Positions 18,536 through 26,182 of a DNA stretch of 29,821 nucleotides are shown piece by piece. The notes below the pieces were generated by a model that worked only from the letters and a program-made list of their open reading frames with translations, did no database searches and was not told the origin of the DNA. Each line of letters starts with the position of its first letter. Positions within the stretch are counted from its first letter, which is position 1. The stretch comes from JBOFCS01 sp051646185 (GTDB taxonomy: Bacteria > Actinomycetota > Actinomycetes > Mycobacteriales > Mycobacteriaceae): positions 1-29,821 of the forward strand of contig JBOFCS010000215.1 of the NCBI GenBank assembly GCA_051646185.1, given 5' to 3'. The translations under genes and the position numbers were made by a program.

Positions 18536-19408
18536 ATGGAATCCTTTACCCCTACGCATTCTTTGCCGACAATTTCTCCGGACCTGGCACGCTCGTGGTT
18601 ACTTGTTTCTGGTTCGCAGGTACATGGTTTCGAGTCGGCAATAAACAGCTCAGCCGATGCCGTGATAGTCGATTTAGAAGATGGGGTAGCAGAATCCCAG
18701 AAGTCGTTAGCCCGTAGTCAGGTAAGCCAGTGGCTTGGCTCAGGATCTTCGACAGTGGGGCGTGTCTGGGTGCGTATCAATGCCATCGACACTCGTCATT
18801 GGGCTGAAGATATTCGAGCTCTGGCTCCATTAAATGCTCTAGCCGGGGTGGTATTGCCAAAAACTGAGAGCCCAGAATCACTTGCTAGTACCGCAAAGCT
18901 CTTCTCATCAAGGGTGGGACTTATTGCTTTAGTGGAGTCGGCATTGGGGGTGGAGAATGTTGGTAGTATCGCAAAATTTCCTGGATTAACTCGTATTGCC
19001 TTTGGTACAAACGATTTTTGTAAAGATATAAATGTACAAAAGAATGATCAAGCGTTGCACTACCCGCGTTCTCGTCTGGTTATCGCAAGCCGAGCACACC
19101 GTCTGCCAAGCCCAATCGATGGGCCTTGTGGGGTCGAGGCAGCTCAAGATGTAGTGATAACCTCAGCGTTACATTCTAAAGCGCATGGACTAGGCGCTCA
19201 GCTGTGTCTGCTTGAGTCACATGTTGATGCTATTAACAAAACCCTTAGTCCCTCTGCTGTGGAAGTATCGGCAGCCGAAGCTCTTCTTGGCAGTAATGCC
19301 GATACCTTAGGTGGCAGTTACCGACCTAAACTTATCCAAGCTCAGCGGACACTTGAACTGCACACTATTTATTCGCATGCCAGCAGTGGAACTCTCCCCA
19401 CCAATTGA
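18536..19408 (+). CDS. CitE-like (HpcH/HpaI aldolase / citrate lyase beta) family protein
   Basis: 290 residues. It has the core of the CitE TIM-barrel family: RSWLLVSG, ADAVIVDLEDGVAESQKSLAR (about residues 40-60), VWVRINA (substrate Arg), GVVLPKTES, IALVESALGV (metal-ligand Glu) and IAFGTNDFCKDI (metal-ligand Asp). Relatives act on acyl-CoA or 2-oxo acids (citramalyl-CoA, malyl-CoA and others); the substrate here cannot be given. The C-terminal GK..IHP.Q region of typical CoA-ester members is not present; the equivalent segment reads GLGAQLCLLESHV. It is placed between dop and pup, which are adjacent in mycobacteria. GGAG about 10 nt before the ATG is a fair ribosome site. Codon use resembles that of its neighbours. 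A link to pupylation is not known. Confidence 0.8.
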   Translation: MESFTPTHSLPTISPDLARSWLLVSGSQVHGFESAINSSADAVIVDLEDGVAESQKSLARSQVSQWLGSGSSTVGRVWVRINAIDTRHWAEDIRALAPLNALAGVVLPKTESPESLASTAKLFSSRVGLIALVESALGVENVGSIAKFPGLTRIAFGTNDFCKDINVQKNDQALHYPRSRLVIASRAHRLPSPIDGPCGVEAAQDVVITSALHSKAHGLGAQLCLLESHVDAINKTLSPSAVEVSAAEALLGSNADTLGGSYRPKLIQAQRTLELHTIYSHASSGTLPTN

Positions 19409-19457
19409 CTCAGCAAAACTGTAGGGTGAAAGAACGTATAACTAGCAGGAGGCAGCA

Positions 19458-19652
19458 ATGGCTCAGGATCAAATTAAACGCAGTGGCGGCAATGGCGAAG
19501 ATGATGCAGCTACTGGAGGTGGTGCGGCAGGTCAAGAGCGTAGGGAAAAGCTGGCCGACGATACCGACGATTTGTTAGACGAAATTGATGATGTGTTAGA
19601 GGAGAACGCAGAAGACTTTGTGCGCGCCTATGTTCAAAAGGGCGGCCAGTGA
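19458..19652 (+). CDS. pup: Pup, prokaryotic ubiquitin-like protein
   Basis: 64 residues, mostly hydrophilic and probably disordered. It carries the DDTDDLLDEIDDVLEENAED helix that binds the Mpa coiled coil and the C-terminal end VRAYVQKGGQ. The last residue is Gln, so Dop must deamidate it before PafA can attach it to lysines. AGGAGG seven nt before the ATG is the strongest ribosome site in the window, in line with high need for Pup. Its TGA overlaps the prcB GTG (GTGA). A possible separate promoter lies upstream (TTGACT 19405-19410 or a TAGGGT box 19422-19427), but spacing is poor. Confidence 0.98.
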   Translation: MAQDQIKRSGGNGEDDAATGGGAAGQERREKLADDTDDLLDEIDDVLEENAEDFVRAYVQKGGQ

Positions 19653-20542
19653 CTCAAAGACACACCACTTCACAGATGATGTCGGCTGCAGAAGGTGGAC
19701 TTCTACCGCACTTAGGGTTACACCTTTCTTCCTTCACTGAGCATCTTCGGGCCTATGCACCTGAATTATTACCGGGAAACCGCAGCCACGATCGGACTTC
19801 GGGAGGTCTTATGCCCACAGGTAACACCGGAGCTGTTCCGCATGGGACAACAATCGTTGCTCTTACCTTCAACGGCGGTGTTCTTTTAGCTGGAGATAGA
19901 CGCGCGACTATGGGTAATCTTGTGGCCAGTCGTGATATTGAAAAAGTGTTTGTCACTGATAGTTATTCGGCGGTAGGGATCGCCGGCACCGCAGGTATTG
20001 CTGTGGAGATGGTTAGACTATTTGCTGTTGAACTCGAGCATTATGAAAAGATCGAAGGGGTACCTCTTACTTTCGATGGCAAGGCAAATCGACTTTCCAG
20101 CATGGTTCGCGGTAATTTAGCCGCAGCACTGCAAGGGCTGGCTGTAGTCCCGTTACTGGTTGGTTTTGATCAGAATGCAGCAGATCGCGATTCTGGTGGT
20201 CGAATAGTTTCTTATGATGTCACTGGGGGGCGTTATGAAGAACACTCAGGGTTTCACGCTGTAGGGTCGGGTTCTTTGTTTGCTAAGTCAGCTTTAAAAA
20301 AAATGTACTCACCAGCTTCGACAGAGTTAGATGCTTTGCGTTGCGCAATTGAAGCTCTTTACGATGCCGCAGATGACGACACTGCAACAGGTGGTCCTGA
20401 TCTTGCTCGTGGAGTTTTCCCAACAGCAGTAAGCGTTACGGCAGTTGGTGCCAGAATGCTGTCGGCCACAACAATTTCAGAAATTGCTCGAGCTGTCATT
20501 ACTGAACGCAGCGTTGAAGTAGATCAGGAGGCGTTACCATGA
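19649..20542 (+). CDS. prcB: 20S proteasome beta subunit (catalytic)
   Basis: 297 residues including a 66-residue propeptide that ends at HG before Thr67. Autocleavage exposes Thr67 as the N-terminal nucleophile (TTIVALTF). The catalytic Asp17 and Lys33 of the mature numbering correspond to Asp83 in AGDRRATMG and Lys99 in DIEKVF, so the active site is complete. GIAGTAG and GSGSLFA are further family motifs. The protein forms the inner rings of the proteasome core. It is translationally coupled to pup by a GTGA overlap and to prcA by an ATGA overlap, which should balance subunit amounts. Confidence 0.98.
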   Translation: MTQRHTTSQMMSAAEGGLLPHLGLHLSSFTEHLRAYAPELLPGNRSHDRTSGGLMPTGNTGAVPHGTTIVALTFNGGVLLAGDRRATMGNLVASRDIEKVFVTDSYSAVGIAGTAGIAVEMVRLFAVELEHYEKIEGVPLTFDGKANRLSSMVRGNLAAALQGLAVVPLLVGFDQNAADRDSGGRIVSYDVTGGRYEEHSGFHAVGSGSLFAKSALKKMYSPASTELDALRCAIEALYDAADDDTATGGPDLARGVFPTAVSVTAVGARMLSATTISEIARAVITERSVEVDQEALP

Positions 20543-21279
20543 CCATGCCCTATTACGCTTCTGCCGAGCAGATCATGCGTGATCGATCAGAGCTGGCGCG
20601 CAAAGGTATTGCGCGTGGCCGTAGTGTTGTGGCGCTTACTTATGCCGATGGTGTTCTCTTTGTTGCCGAAAACCCTTCAAAAGCTCTGCATAAAGTTAGT
20701 GAAATTTACGATCGGCTTGGATTTGCCGCAGTAGGCAAGTATAACGAGTTTGAAAATCTTCGTCGCGCTGGAATTATGCACGCCGATATGCGCGGGTATT
20801 CCTATGATCGGCGCGATGTCACTGGACGATCCCTAGCCAATGCCTACGCACAGACTTTAGGAACGATATTCACCGAACAACCTAAACCCTATGAAGTTGA
20901 GATTTGTGTTGCCGAAGTAGGTCCATACGGTAGTACGAGTTCTGCGCAGCTCTACCGGATCACCTACGATGGCTCGATTGTTGATGAGTCGAATTTTATA
21001 GTCATGGGTGGCGCAACTGAGCCAATAAGTGCAGCGTTGAAACAGTCTTATCGAGCAGATGCGGTATTAGCTGAAGCACTATCTCTGGCTGTTAAGTCAT
21101 TGGAAGTTGGCACTCAACAAGCTTCATCGGCACCTACCACAACAACTGAGCCCAGAAAGTTAGAGGTCACAGAGTTAGAAGTAGCAATACTCGACCGAAC
21201 TGTCCCGCGCAGAGCGTTCAGTCGACTAACTGGCTCGGCACTAACGGGTTTGTTATCTGGCGCTGGTCAGCAGGACTAA
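20539..21279 (+). CDS. prcA: 20S proteasome alpha subunit (outer ring, gate)
   Basis: 246 residues. The N-terminus (MPYYASAEQIMRDRSELARKGIARG) is the gating segment and first helix of actinobacterial alpha subunits. Core motifs are VVALTYADGVLFVAENPS and FAAVGKYNEFENLRRAGI. It has no N-terminal Thr, so it is not catalytic. It forms the outer rings that receive the Mpa GQYL tail. The C-terminal tail after about residue 190 is Thr/Ser-rich, variable and probably flexible. The ATG overlaps the prcB stop (ATGA) and is preceded by AGGAGG about 7 nt upstream. Confidence 0.97.
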   Translation: MTMPYYASAEQIMRDRSELARKGIARGRSVVALTYADGVLFVAENPSKALHKVSEIYDRLGFAAVGKYNEFENLRRAGIMHADMRGYSYDRRDVTGRSLANAYAQTLGTIFTEQPKPYEVEICVAEVGPYGSTSSAQLYRITYDGSIVDESNFIVMGGATEPISAALKQSYRADAVLAEALSLAVKSLEVGTQQASSAPTTTTEPRKLEVTELEVAILDRTVPRRAFSRLTGSALTGLLSGAGQQD

Positions 21280-21342
21280 GCTACTAGCAAGGTCAGATTG
21301 TCACAAAGTTGATCCCTAACCTACCAGTTGCAAGGCAGGCAG

Positions 21343-21355
21343 TAATGTCGAACAG
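21343..21355 (+). promoter_or_regulatory. Predicted leaderless promoter of pafA
   Basis: TAATGT (21343-21348) fits TANNNT and is followed by 7 nt (CGAACAG) and the pafA GTG. No ribosome site precedes the GTG at a normal distance, so leaderless translation is likely. Confidence 0.45.
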
Positions 21356-22714
21356 GTGCAACGACGGATCATGGGAATTGAGACTGAGTTTGGTGTTACC
21401 TGTACTTTTGATGGACACCGAAGATTAAGCCCAGATGAGGTAGCAAGGTACCTATTTCGTCGCGTGGTGGCTTGGGGGCGTAGCTCTAACGTATTTTTGC
21501 GCAACGGGGCACGTTTGTACCTCGATGTCGGTTCACATCCAGAATATGCAACTTCCGAATGTGATGGCCTTCGGCAATTGGTTACCCATGACCGCGCTGG
21601 AGAGCGGGTACTGGAAGATCTTCTCATCGATGCCGAGCAACGTCTTAGTGACGAAGGTATCGGCGGCGAAATTTACCTATTCAAGAACAACACTGATTCG
21701 GCTGGTAATTCCTATGGCTGTCACGAAAATTTTTTAGTAGTACGAGCTGGCGAGTTTTCCCGCATTTCCGATGTTTTACTTCCCTTTTTAGTGACAAGAC
21801 AGCTTATTTGCGGAGCAGGTAAGGTACTACAGACTATTGGGTCAGCAAATTTTTGTCTTTCTCAACGGGCCGAACATATCTGGGAAGGTGTTTCCTCCGC
21901 AACAACTCGATCTCGTCCAATAATTAATACTCGAGATGAACCGCATGCCGATGCCGAAAAATACCGTAGGCTGCATGTTATTGTGGGGGACTCCAACATG
22001 TCCGAAACCACAACTATGCTTAAAGTTGGTTCTGCTGCATTGGTTTTGGAAATGATTGAGGCAGGAATATCCTTTCGAGACTTTGCCCTTGACAATCCCA
22101 TTCGGGCTATCCGGGAAATTAGCCAAGACACAACAGGGAAACTACCCGTGAGGTTGGCCGGAGGAAGACAAGCAAGCGCTCTAGATATTCAGCGTGAGTA
22201 TTATTCCCGCGCTGTTGAGTACCTAAAATCTCGAGAGCAAAACGCGGAAATTGATCAGGTAGTTGACCTCTGGGGTCGACAATTAGATGCGGTTGAGAGT
22301 CAAAATTTCTCTCTAGTTGATACTGAAATTGATTGGGTCATTAAGCGTAAACTTTTTCAGCGCTACCAGGATCGGTATAACTTTGACCTCGCACACCCTA
22401 AAATTTTGCAGCTTGATCTTGCCTATCACGATATTAAGCGTGGCAGAGGGGTCTTTGATCTTTTGCAGCGCAAAGGTCTTGCGCGTCGAGTTACCACCGA
22501 CAGTGACATTGACCAGGCAGTGAATACACCGCCGCAGACTACTCGCGCAAAACTCCGTGGTGACTTTATTGCGGCAGCGCAAGATGCTGGTAGGGACTTT
22601 ACTGTTGATTGGGTACATCTGAAACTTAATGATCAAGCTCAACGGACAGTGCTCTGTAAAGATCCTTTCCGTTCGGTTGATGAGAGAGTTGAGCGACTTA
22701 TTGCTTCAATGTAA
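21356..22714 (+). CDS. pafA: PafA, Pup-protein ligase
   Basis: 452 residues, homologous to Dop but without the Dop loop. Motifs are RIMGIETEFGVTC (metal-binding Glu), FLRNGARLYLDVGSHPEYA (with the catalytic Asp57), YLFKNNTDSAGNSYGCHEN and INTRDEPHADAEKYRRLHVI. It uses ATP to form an isopeptide bond between the C-terminal Glu of deamidated Pup and substrate lysines. The C-terminal domain (about residues 390-452) ends in DERVERLIASM. The GTG start gives the standard MQRRIMGIE N-terminus and is supported by the TAATGT box 7 nt upstream. An ATG at 21345 is in another frame. Confidence 0.98.
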   Translation: MQRRIMGIETEFGVTCTFDGHRRLSPDEVARYLFRRVVAWGRSSNVFLRNGARLYLDVGSHPEYATSECDGLRQLVTHDRAGERVLEDLLIDAEQRLSDEGIGGEIYLFKNNTDSAGNSYGCHENFLVVRAGEFSRISDVLLPFLVTRQLICGAGKVLQTIGSANFCLSQRAEHIWEGVSSATTRSRPIINTRDEPHADAEKYRRLHVIVGDSNMSETTTMLKVGSAALVLEMIEAGISFRDFALDNPIRAIREISQDTTGKLPVRLAGGRQASALDIQREYYSRAVEYLKSREQNAEIDQVVDLWGRQLDAVESQNFSLVDTEIDWVIKRKLFQRYQDRYNFDLAHPKILQLDLAYHDIKRGRGVFDLLQRKGLARRVTTDSDIDQAVNTPPQTTRAKLRGDFIAAAQDAGRDFTVDWVHLKLNDQAQRTVLCKDPFRSVDERVERLIASM

Positions 22715-22802
22715 GTGTGCTTGGGTCAAATTTTGAGAGCTGCCGACTGCTCTGCGGCACGCGGCAGGGTCCAACTTCCATCCTGAAGCAGGCAAAGCAG
22801 AC

Positions 22803-22814
22803 TACTCTTGCGCC
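22803..22814 (+). promoter_or_regulatory. Predicted leaderless promoter of pafB-pafC
   Basis: TACTCT (22803-22808) fits TANNNT and lies 6 nt before the pafB GTG. The 100-base gap after pafA also holds a small stem, TGCCG (22741-22745) with CGGCA (22755-22759), without a T-run. A separate promoter would let the regulator pair be expressed independently of pafA. Confidence 0.4.
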
Positions 22815-23801
22815 GTGGCAATTTCCAAGGTCGAGCGGCTCATGAATTTGGTTATCTGCTTGCTTTCCAGCAGTCAGTACCTCACGGCTGAACGAATCCG
22901 GGCCAGCGTGGCAGGCTATGAGGATTCTGCAAGCGATGAAGCATTCTCACGTATGTTCGAACGAGATAAAAATGAGTTGCGTGACCTTGGAGTTCCGCTT
23001 GAGACTGGGAAGGTTTCTCGATTATCCTCTGCTGACGGTTATCGAATAAACCGTAATTCTTATGAACTTCCTGATATTGATCTTAGCTCCGATGAAGCTG
23101 CGTGCGTTGCTATTGCAGTTCAACTGTGGGAATCTCCTGAGCTATCTGCGGCAGCGCAGAGTGCCTTATTAAAATTACGGGCAGCTGGGGTAGAACTTGA
23201 TACAAATATCGCGGAGTCAGTAGCAACGGCAACCCCACGTTCACGTGGATCAGAAGTAGTCCTTAGCGCTATTCTTGAAGCTATTAATTCCAGCAAAATC
23301 GTTCAATTTCAGCATCGTGCTTCGCAGGTTGATCCTTACCTGAAACGTACAGTTGAGCCCTGGGGTGTAGTAACAAACAGGGGTAGGTGGTATCTGGTTG
23401 GATATGACTTAGACCGCGCCGCAACCCGAACTTTTCGACTTTCACGTATCAACGACGAGGTGACAATTTGTGATTCACAGACTTCATCTCAGAAACCGCC
23501 AGATATTGATCTTCGGGCGGTCGTAGCACGTGCGGTGGGGGAGCATACAGTATCTGGTTCAGCGTTAATCTGGATTGCCCAGGGACGAGCCCAGGAGCTT
23601 AGGCGGTTGGGCACATACCTTGGGCCTAAAAAACTACAATCAATAGACGGCTGTCTCTATCAGTTGGAGGTTCGCTCCTGGGATTGGGTAGCTCGAATTA
23701 TCGCAGGACATGCCAATAATGTTGTAGTTCTTGAGCCGGACTCTTTGCGCAACAATGTTATTGAGAGATTTCATGCCTTCATTGGTCAGGAGCAGTTATG
23801 A
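22815..23801 (+). CDS. pafB: PafB, WYL-domain transcriptional regulator
   Basis: 328 residues. The N-terminal winged helix has KVERLMNLVICLLSS and the well-kept MFERDKNELRDLGVPLE (about residues 48-64). A WYL domain (about 150-250) with VEPWGVVTNRGRWYLVGYD follows, and a C-terminal WCX-like domain ends the protein. In mycobacteria PafB and PafC act as one heteromeric activator of LexA-independent DNA-damage genes, sensing single-stranded DNA through the WYL domains. The name comes from its position beside pafA rather than from a role in pupylation. The GTG start is supported by TACTCT 6 nt upstream; the stop overlaps pafC (ATGA). Confidence 0.95.
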   Translation: MAISKVERLMNLVICLLSSSQYLTAERIRASVAGYEDSASDEAFSRMFERDKNELRDLGVPLETGKVSRLSSADGYRINRNSYELPDIDLSSDEAACVAIAVQLWESPELSAAAQSALLKLRAAGVELDTNIAESVATATPRSRGSEVVLSAILEAINSSKIVQFQHRASQVDPYLKRTVEPWGVVTNRGRWYLVGYDLDRAATRTFRLSRINDEVTICDSQTSSQKPPDIDLRAVVARAVGEHTVSGSALIWIAQGRAQELRRLGTYLGPKKLQSIDGCLYQLEVRSWDWVARIIAGHANNVVVLEPDSLRNNVIERFHAFIGQEQL

Positions 23802-24826
23802 GTGCTCAACTATCAGGGCGGTTAACTCGGCTGCTAAACTTAGTACCTTATTTTATTTCTAATCCAGGGATCAGCGCAGCCGATGCTGCAGCCGAGTTAG
23901 GGGTAACACCTAAGGTCTTAATGAAGGACCTTAACCAATTGTGGATGTGTGGGTTACCGGGATATGGACCTGGAGACCTAATTGATCTGTCTTTTTCTGA
24001 GGAAAGCATCGAAGTTACCTTTTCTGCAGGGATTGACCGTCCGCTGAGGTTAACCAGCACTGAGGCCACTGCACTGTTAGTCGCCTTACGGGCAGTTTTA
24101 GAAGTTCCAAGCTTGGCTGATCCAGCAACTACTCGTAGTGCTATTGCCAAAATTGAGGCCGCTGCCGGAGCTGCGGCTGCTCATGGTGTTACTGCTATCG
24201 ATATACCCGCCGAAACTCAAGAAACAACAGCAGATCCCACTTCTACAACAGTTCGGAGAGCGCTTCAGCAAGGTCATCAATTGCACATTCATTACTATTC
24301 CGCTTCGCGAGATGCACTGTCAGAGCGGACTGTCGATCCAGTACGAATAGTTCTCATTGACGACCACAGCTACTTGGAAGCATGGTGCAGACAAGCAGAA
24401 GCGATCAGGCTATTTCGTTTTGACCGAATTGATGCCGCAGTTGATCTAGCTGTACCTGTTGAATCACATCCGATGACATCGTCAAGTAGTGGCAGTATCC
24501 GACTCTTCGATTCAACGTCGTTAGCTCGCGAATCAATGCTCACGGCGTTTCTGGCAATACGCAAAGATAGCTCCTGGATTCTTGATTACTATCCGATGGA
24601 CTACATCGCAACCGATAATGAGGGGACTGTAGCGGCAACTATGATGTATGCCTCTCAGGATTGGATGATTCGCTTTATCCTTGGACTTGGCGGTGCAGTT
24701 ACTGTTCGTGAGCCAGCTGAGCTTGTCGAGGCAGTAAAAAAACACGCCCTTAATGGCTTGGCAGCTTATAGTCGGGAAAGTGAACGTTCCGCCGGTGAGA
24801 TTAGTTGTATACAAGCTGAACAGTGA
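23798..24826 (+). CDS. pafC: PafC, WYL-domain transcriptional regulator
   Basis: 342 residues, similar in layout to PafB. It starts with the helix-turn-helix region RLTRLLNLVPYFISNPGISAADAAAELGVTPKVLMKDLNQLW, then a linker domain, then a WYL domain with LHIHYYSASRDALSERTVDPVRIVLIDDHSYLEAWC (about residues 163-198), and a C-terminal WCX part. It is the partner of PafB in the DNA-damage response. The ATG overlaps the pafB stop, and AGGAG lies 7-8 nt upstream. The end is followed after 49 bases by tatA. Confidence 0.95.
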   Translation: MSAQLSGRLTRLLNLVPYFISNPGISAADAAAELGVTPKVLMKDLNQLWMCGLPGYGPGDLIDLSFSEESIEVTFSAGIDRPLRLTSTEATALLVALRAVLEVPSLADPATTRSAIAKIEAAAGAAAAHGVTAIDIPAETQETTADPTSTTVRRALQQGHQLHIHYYSASRDALSERTVDPVRIVLIDDHSYLEAWCRQAEAIRLFRFDRIDAAVDLAVPVESHPMTSSSSGSIRLFDSTSLARESMLTAFLAIRKDSSWILDYYPMDYIATDNEGTVAATMMYASQDWMIRFILGLGGAVTVREPAELVEAVKKHALNGLAAYSRESERSAGEISCIQAEQ

Positions 24827-24828
24827 TC

Positions 24829-24870
24829 CTGACAAAAATACGGTACTATCGTAGGTAACAACTCTGGAGG
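24829..24870 (+). promoter_or_regulatory. Possible tatA promoter and ribosome binding site
   Basis: CTGACA (24829-24834) and TAGGTA (24852-24857) are separated by 17 bases. GGAGG (24866-24870) is a strong ribosome site 5 nt before the tatA GTG. The well-kept site argues that tatA was recently, or still is, expressed. Confidence 0.35.
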
Positions 24871-24875
24871 TAGTA

Positions 24876-25115
24876 GTGGGTACATTAAGTATTTGGCACT
24901 GGGCGATTGTGGCTGTCGTAGTTTTCATTCTTTTTTGATCAAAAAAACTCCCCGAGGCCGCCCGAGGCCTAGGTCGATCAATGCGTATCTTTAAGAGTGA
25001 GATTAAAGAAATGCATAACGAGGATCAGGCAGCTTCAGAGGCTCAACTGCAACCTAAGTCGGTAAGTTCAGAGCGTGCTGCCGTTTCTGAACCCATCAAT
25101 GACAAGTCAGCCTAG
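24876..25115 (+). pseudogene. tatA: tatA with an in-frame TGA at the conserved hinge glycine
   Basis: Read through, the frame gives 79 residues with all features of TatA: a short N-terminus with LSIWHWAIV, one membrane helix (about residues 5-20), the hinge F-stop-SKKLPEAARGLG, an amphipathic helix and a polar tail, then TAG. In relatives the hinge reads FGSKKLP; here codon 21 (24936-24938) is TGA where GGA (Gly) is expected, a single G-to-T change. Everything before and after is conserved and in frame, with GGAGG before the GTG, so there is no further decay. TatA is the pore-forming part of twin-arginine export and works with TatC, which is intact downstream. Either this is a sequence error, a very recent knock-out, or the stop is read through. 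As written it encodes a 20-residue membrane peptide only. TGA ends at least ten other genes here, so general recoding to Gly is excluded. Confidence 0.88.
24931..24946. repeat. Perfect 16-bp palindrome over the tatA stop codon
   Basis: TTTTTTGATCAAAAAA is its own reverse complement. The in-frame TGA (24936-24938) lies within it. With the expected GGA the palindrome would have one mismatch, so the G-to-T change completes the symmetry. Confidence 0.9.
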
Positions 25116-25140
25116 CGGCATACCCGTTCCTCGACTCTTA

Positions 25141-25159
25141 ACACCTCAATGTTGAGTGT
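25141..25159 (+). other. Hairpin between tatA and tatC
   Basis: CTCAA (25145-25149) pairs with TTGAG (25152-25156), extended by ACA (25141-25143) with TGT (25157-25159) past one bulged C. No T-run follows, so it looks like an RNA processing or stability element rather than a terminator. This is a weak call. Confidence 0.3.
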
Positions 25160-25188
25160 CGCCTGGGAATAGCAGGTAACTAATTCAC

Positions 25189-26166
25189 GTGAAGATTCCT
25201 TTTGACCCGCGTAGGCGACGCAGCCGCATTAATCCCGATGGCACGATGTCCTTGATCGACCATCTTTACGAGCTACGCACACGTTTGCTGATGTCACTTT
25301 TTGCTGTGCTTCTCACCACAATCTTTGGTTTTTTCTGGTACTCCCATGAAATTTTTGGCATCCAAAGTTTAGGCGAGCTTTTGAGAGCTCCCTACTGCGC
25401 GTTACCTCCCGGTACTCGTGCAGATCTGAGTAATGACGGTAGCTGTCGCCTTTTAGCTACCGGCCCGTTCGACCAATTCTTGCTGAGATTCAAGGTGGCG
25501 CTTACCGCCGGAATAGTTTTTGCCTGCCCGGTATGGTTCTACCAGTTATGGGCATTTATTACACCAGGTCTCTATGTCAAAGAACGTAAATTTGCGGTTA
25601 GTTTTGTTGTGGGTTCTGCATTTTTGTTCCTTGCTGGCGCAGCGCTTGCCTACCTTGTGTTTGGTGAAGCTTTAAGCTTCCTGGTTACCGTTGGTGACAA
25701 CGTGCAAACTTCGGCCCTCAAGGGCTCAGAGTACTTTGGGTTCCTTATTAATCTTCTTTTACTTTTTGGAATAAGTTTTGAAATTCCGCTCTTCGTTGTA
25801 ATGCTGAATTTAGTTGGTGTACTTTCTTACGAACGCCTTAAGGCCTGGCGACGTGGACTCATTTTTGGGCTTTTCGTTTTTACTGCAGTTGTAGTTCCAG
25901 GATCAGATCCCTTTACTATGCTCGCATTGGCTTTAGCACTAACTCTTTTGCTGGAATTCGCCATTCAGATCGCCAGAATAAACGACAAGCGTAAAGCTCG
26001 TAAAGAAACGAGTGGGTGGGGAGCTTTATCCGATGGCGAAGCCTCACCGTTAATTGACCCGGAGCCAGCAGTAGAACAGACACAATCGCGAAGACGGAAA
26101 CGAAAAGCAGCAGCAAAAGCTTCAAAGCTGACGCCAGAGCATAAGCAACATTCTGACACCCTCTAA
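25189..26166 (+). CDS. tatC: TatC, twin-arginine translocase receptor subunit
   Basis: 325 residues, integral membrane protein with six hydrophobic segments between about residues 33 and 265. Family motifs are MSLIDHLYELRTRL near the N-terminus (after a short basic lead), FVSW-like packing around VWFYQLWAFITPGLYVKERK (the Glu of KERK corresponds to the signal-peptide-binding Glu103 of E. coli) and VVVPGSDPFTMLALALALTLLLEF in the last helices. TatC recognises the RR signal peptide and recruits TatA. The C-terminal tail (about 268-325) is basic and cytoplasmic, as usual in actinobacteria. The start is a GTG without a strong ribosome site; translation may depend on tatA upstream. The gene is intact, in contrast to tatA. 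Confidence 0.96.
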   Translation: MKIPFDPRRRRSRINPDGTMSLIDHLYELRTRLLMSLFAVLLTTIFGFFWYSHEIFGIQSLGELLRAPYCALPPGTRADLSNDGSCRLLATGPFDQFLLRFKVALTAGIVFACPVWFYQLWAFITPGLYVKERKFAVSFVVGSAFLFLAGAALAYLVFGEALSFLVTVGDNVQTSALKGSEYFGFLINLLLLFGISFEIPLFVVMLNLVGVLSYERLKAWRRGLIFGLFVFTAVVVPGSDPFTMLALALALTLLLEFAIQIARINDKRKARKETSGWGALSDGEASPLIDPEPAVEQTQSRRRKRKAAAKASKLTPEHKQHSDTL

Positions 26167-26182
26167 TGAACGGCGTTGACCA

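Noticed and set aside
24936..24938. TGA read as glycine by a changed genetic code
   Set aside because: At least ten genes in this window end in TGA, several in ATGA/GTGA overlaps, and no other conserved frame contains an internal TGA.
24936..24975. Selenocysteine insertion at the tatA TGA
   Set aside because: Relatives have Gly, not Cys, at this place. The only nearby stem (AGGCC 24955-24959 with GGCCT 24966-24970) is short and is explained by the codons of the conserved PEAARGL segment.
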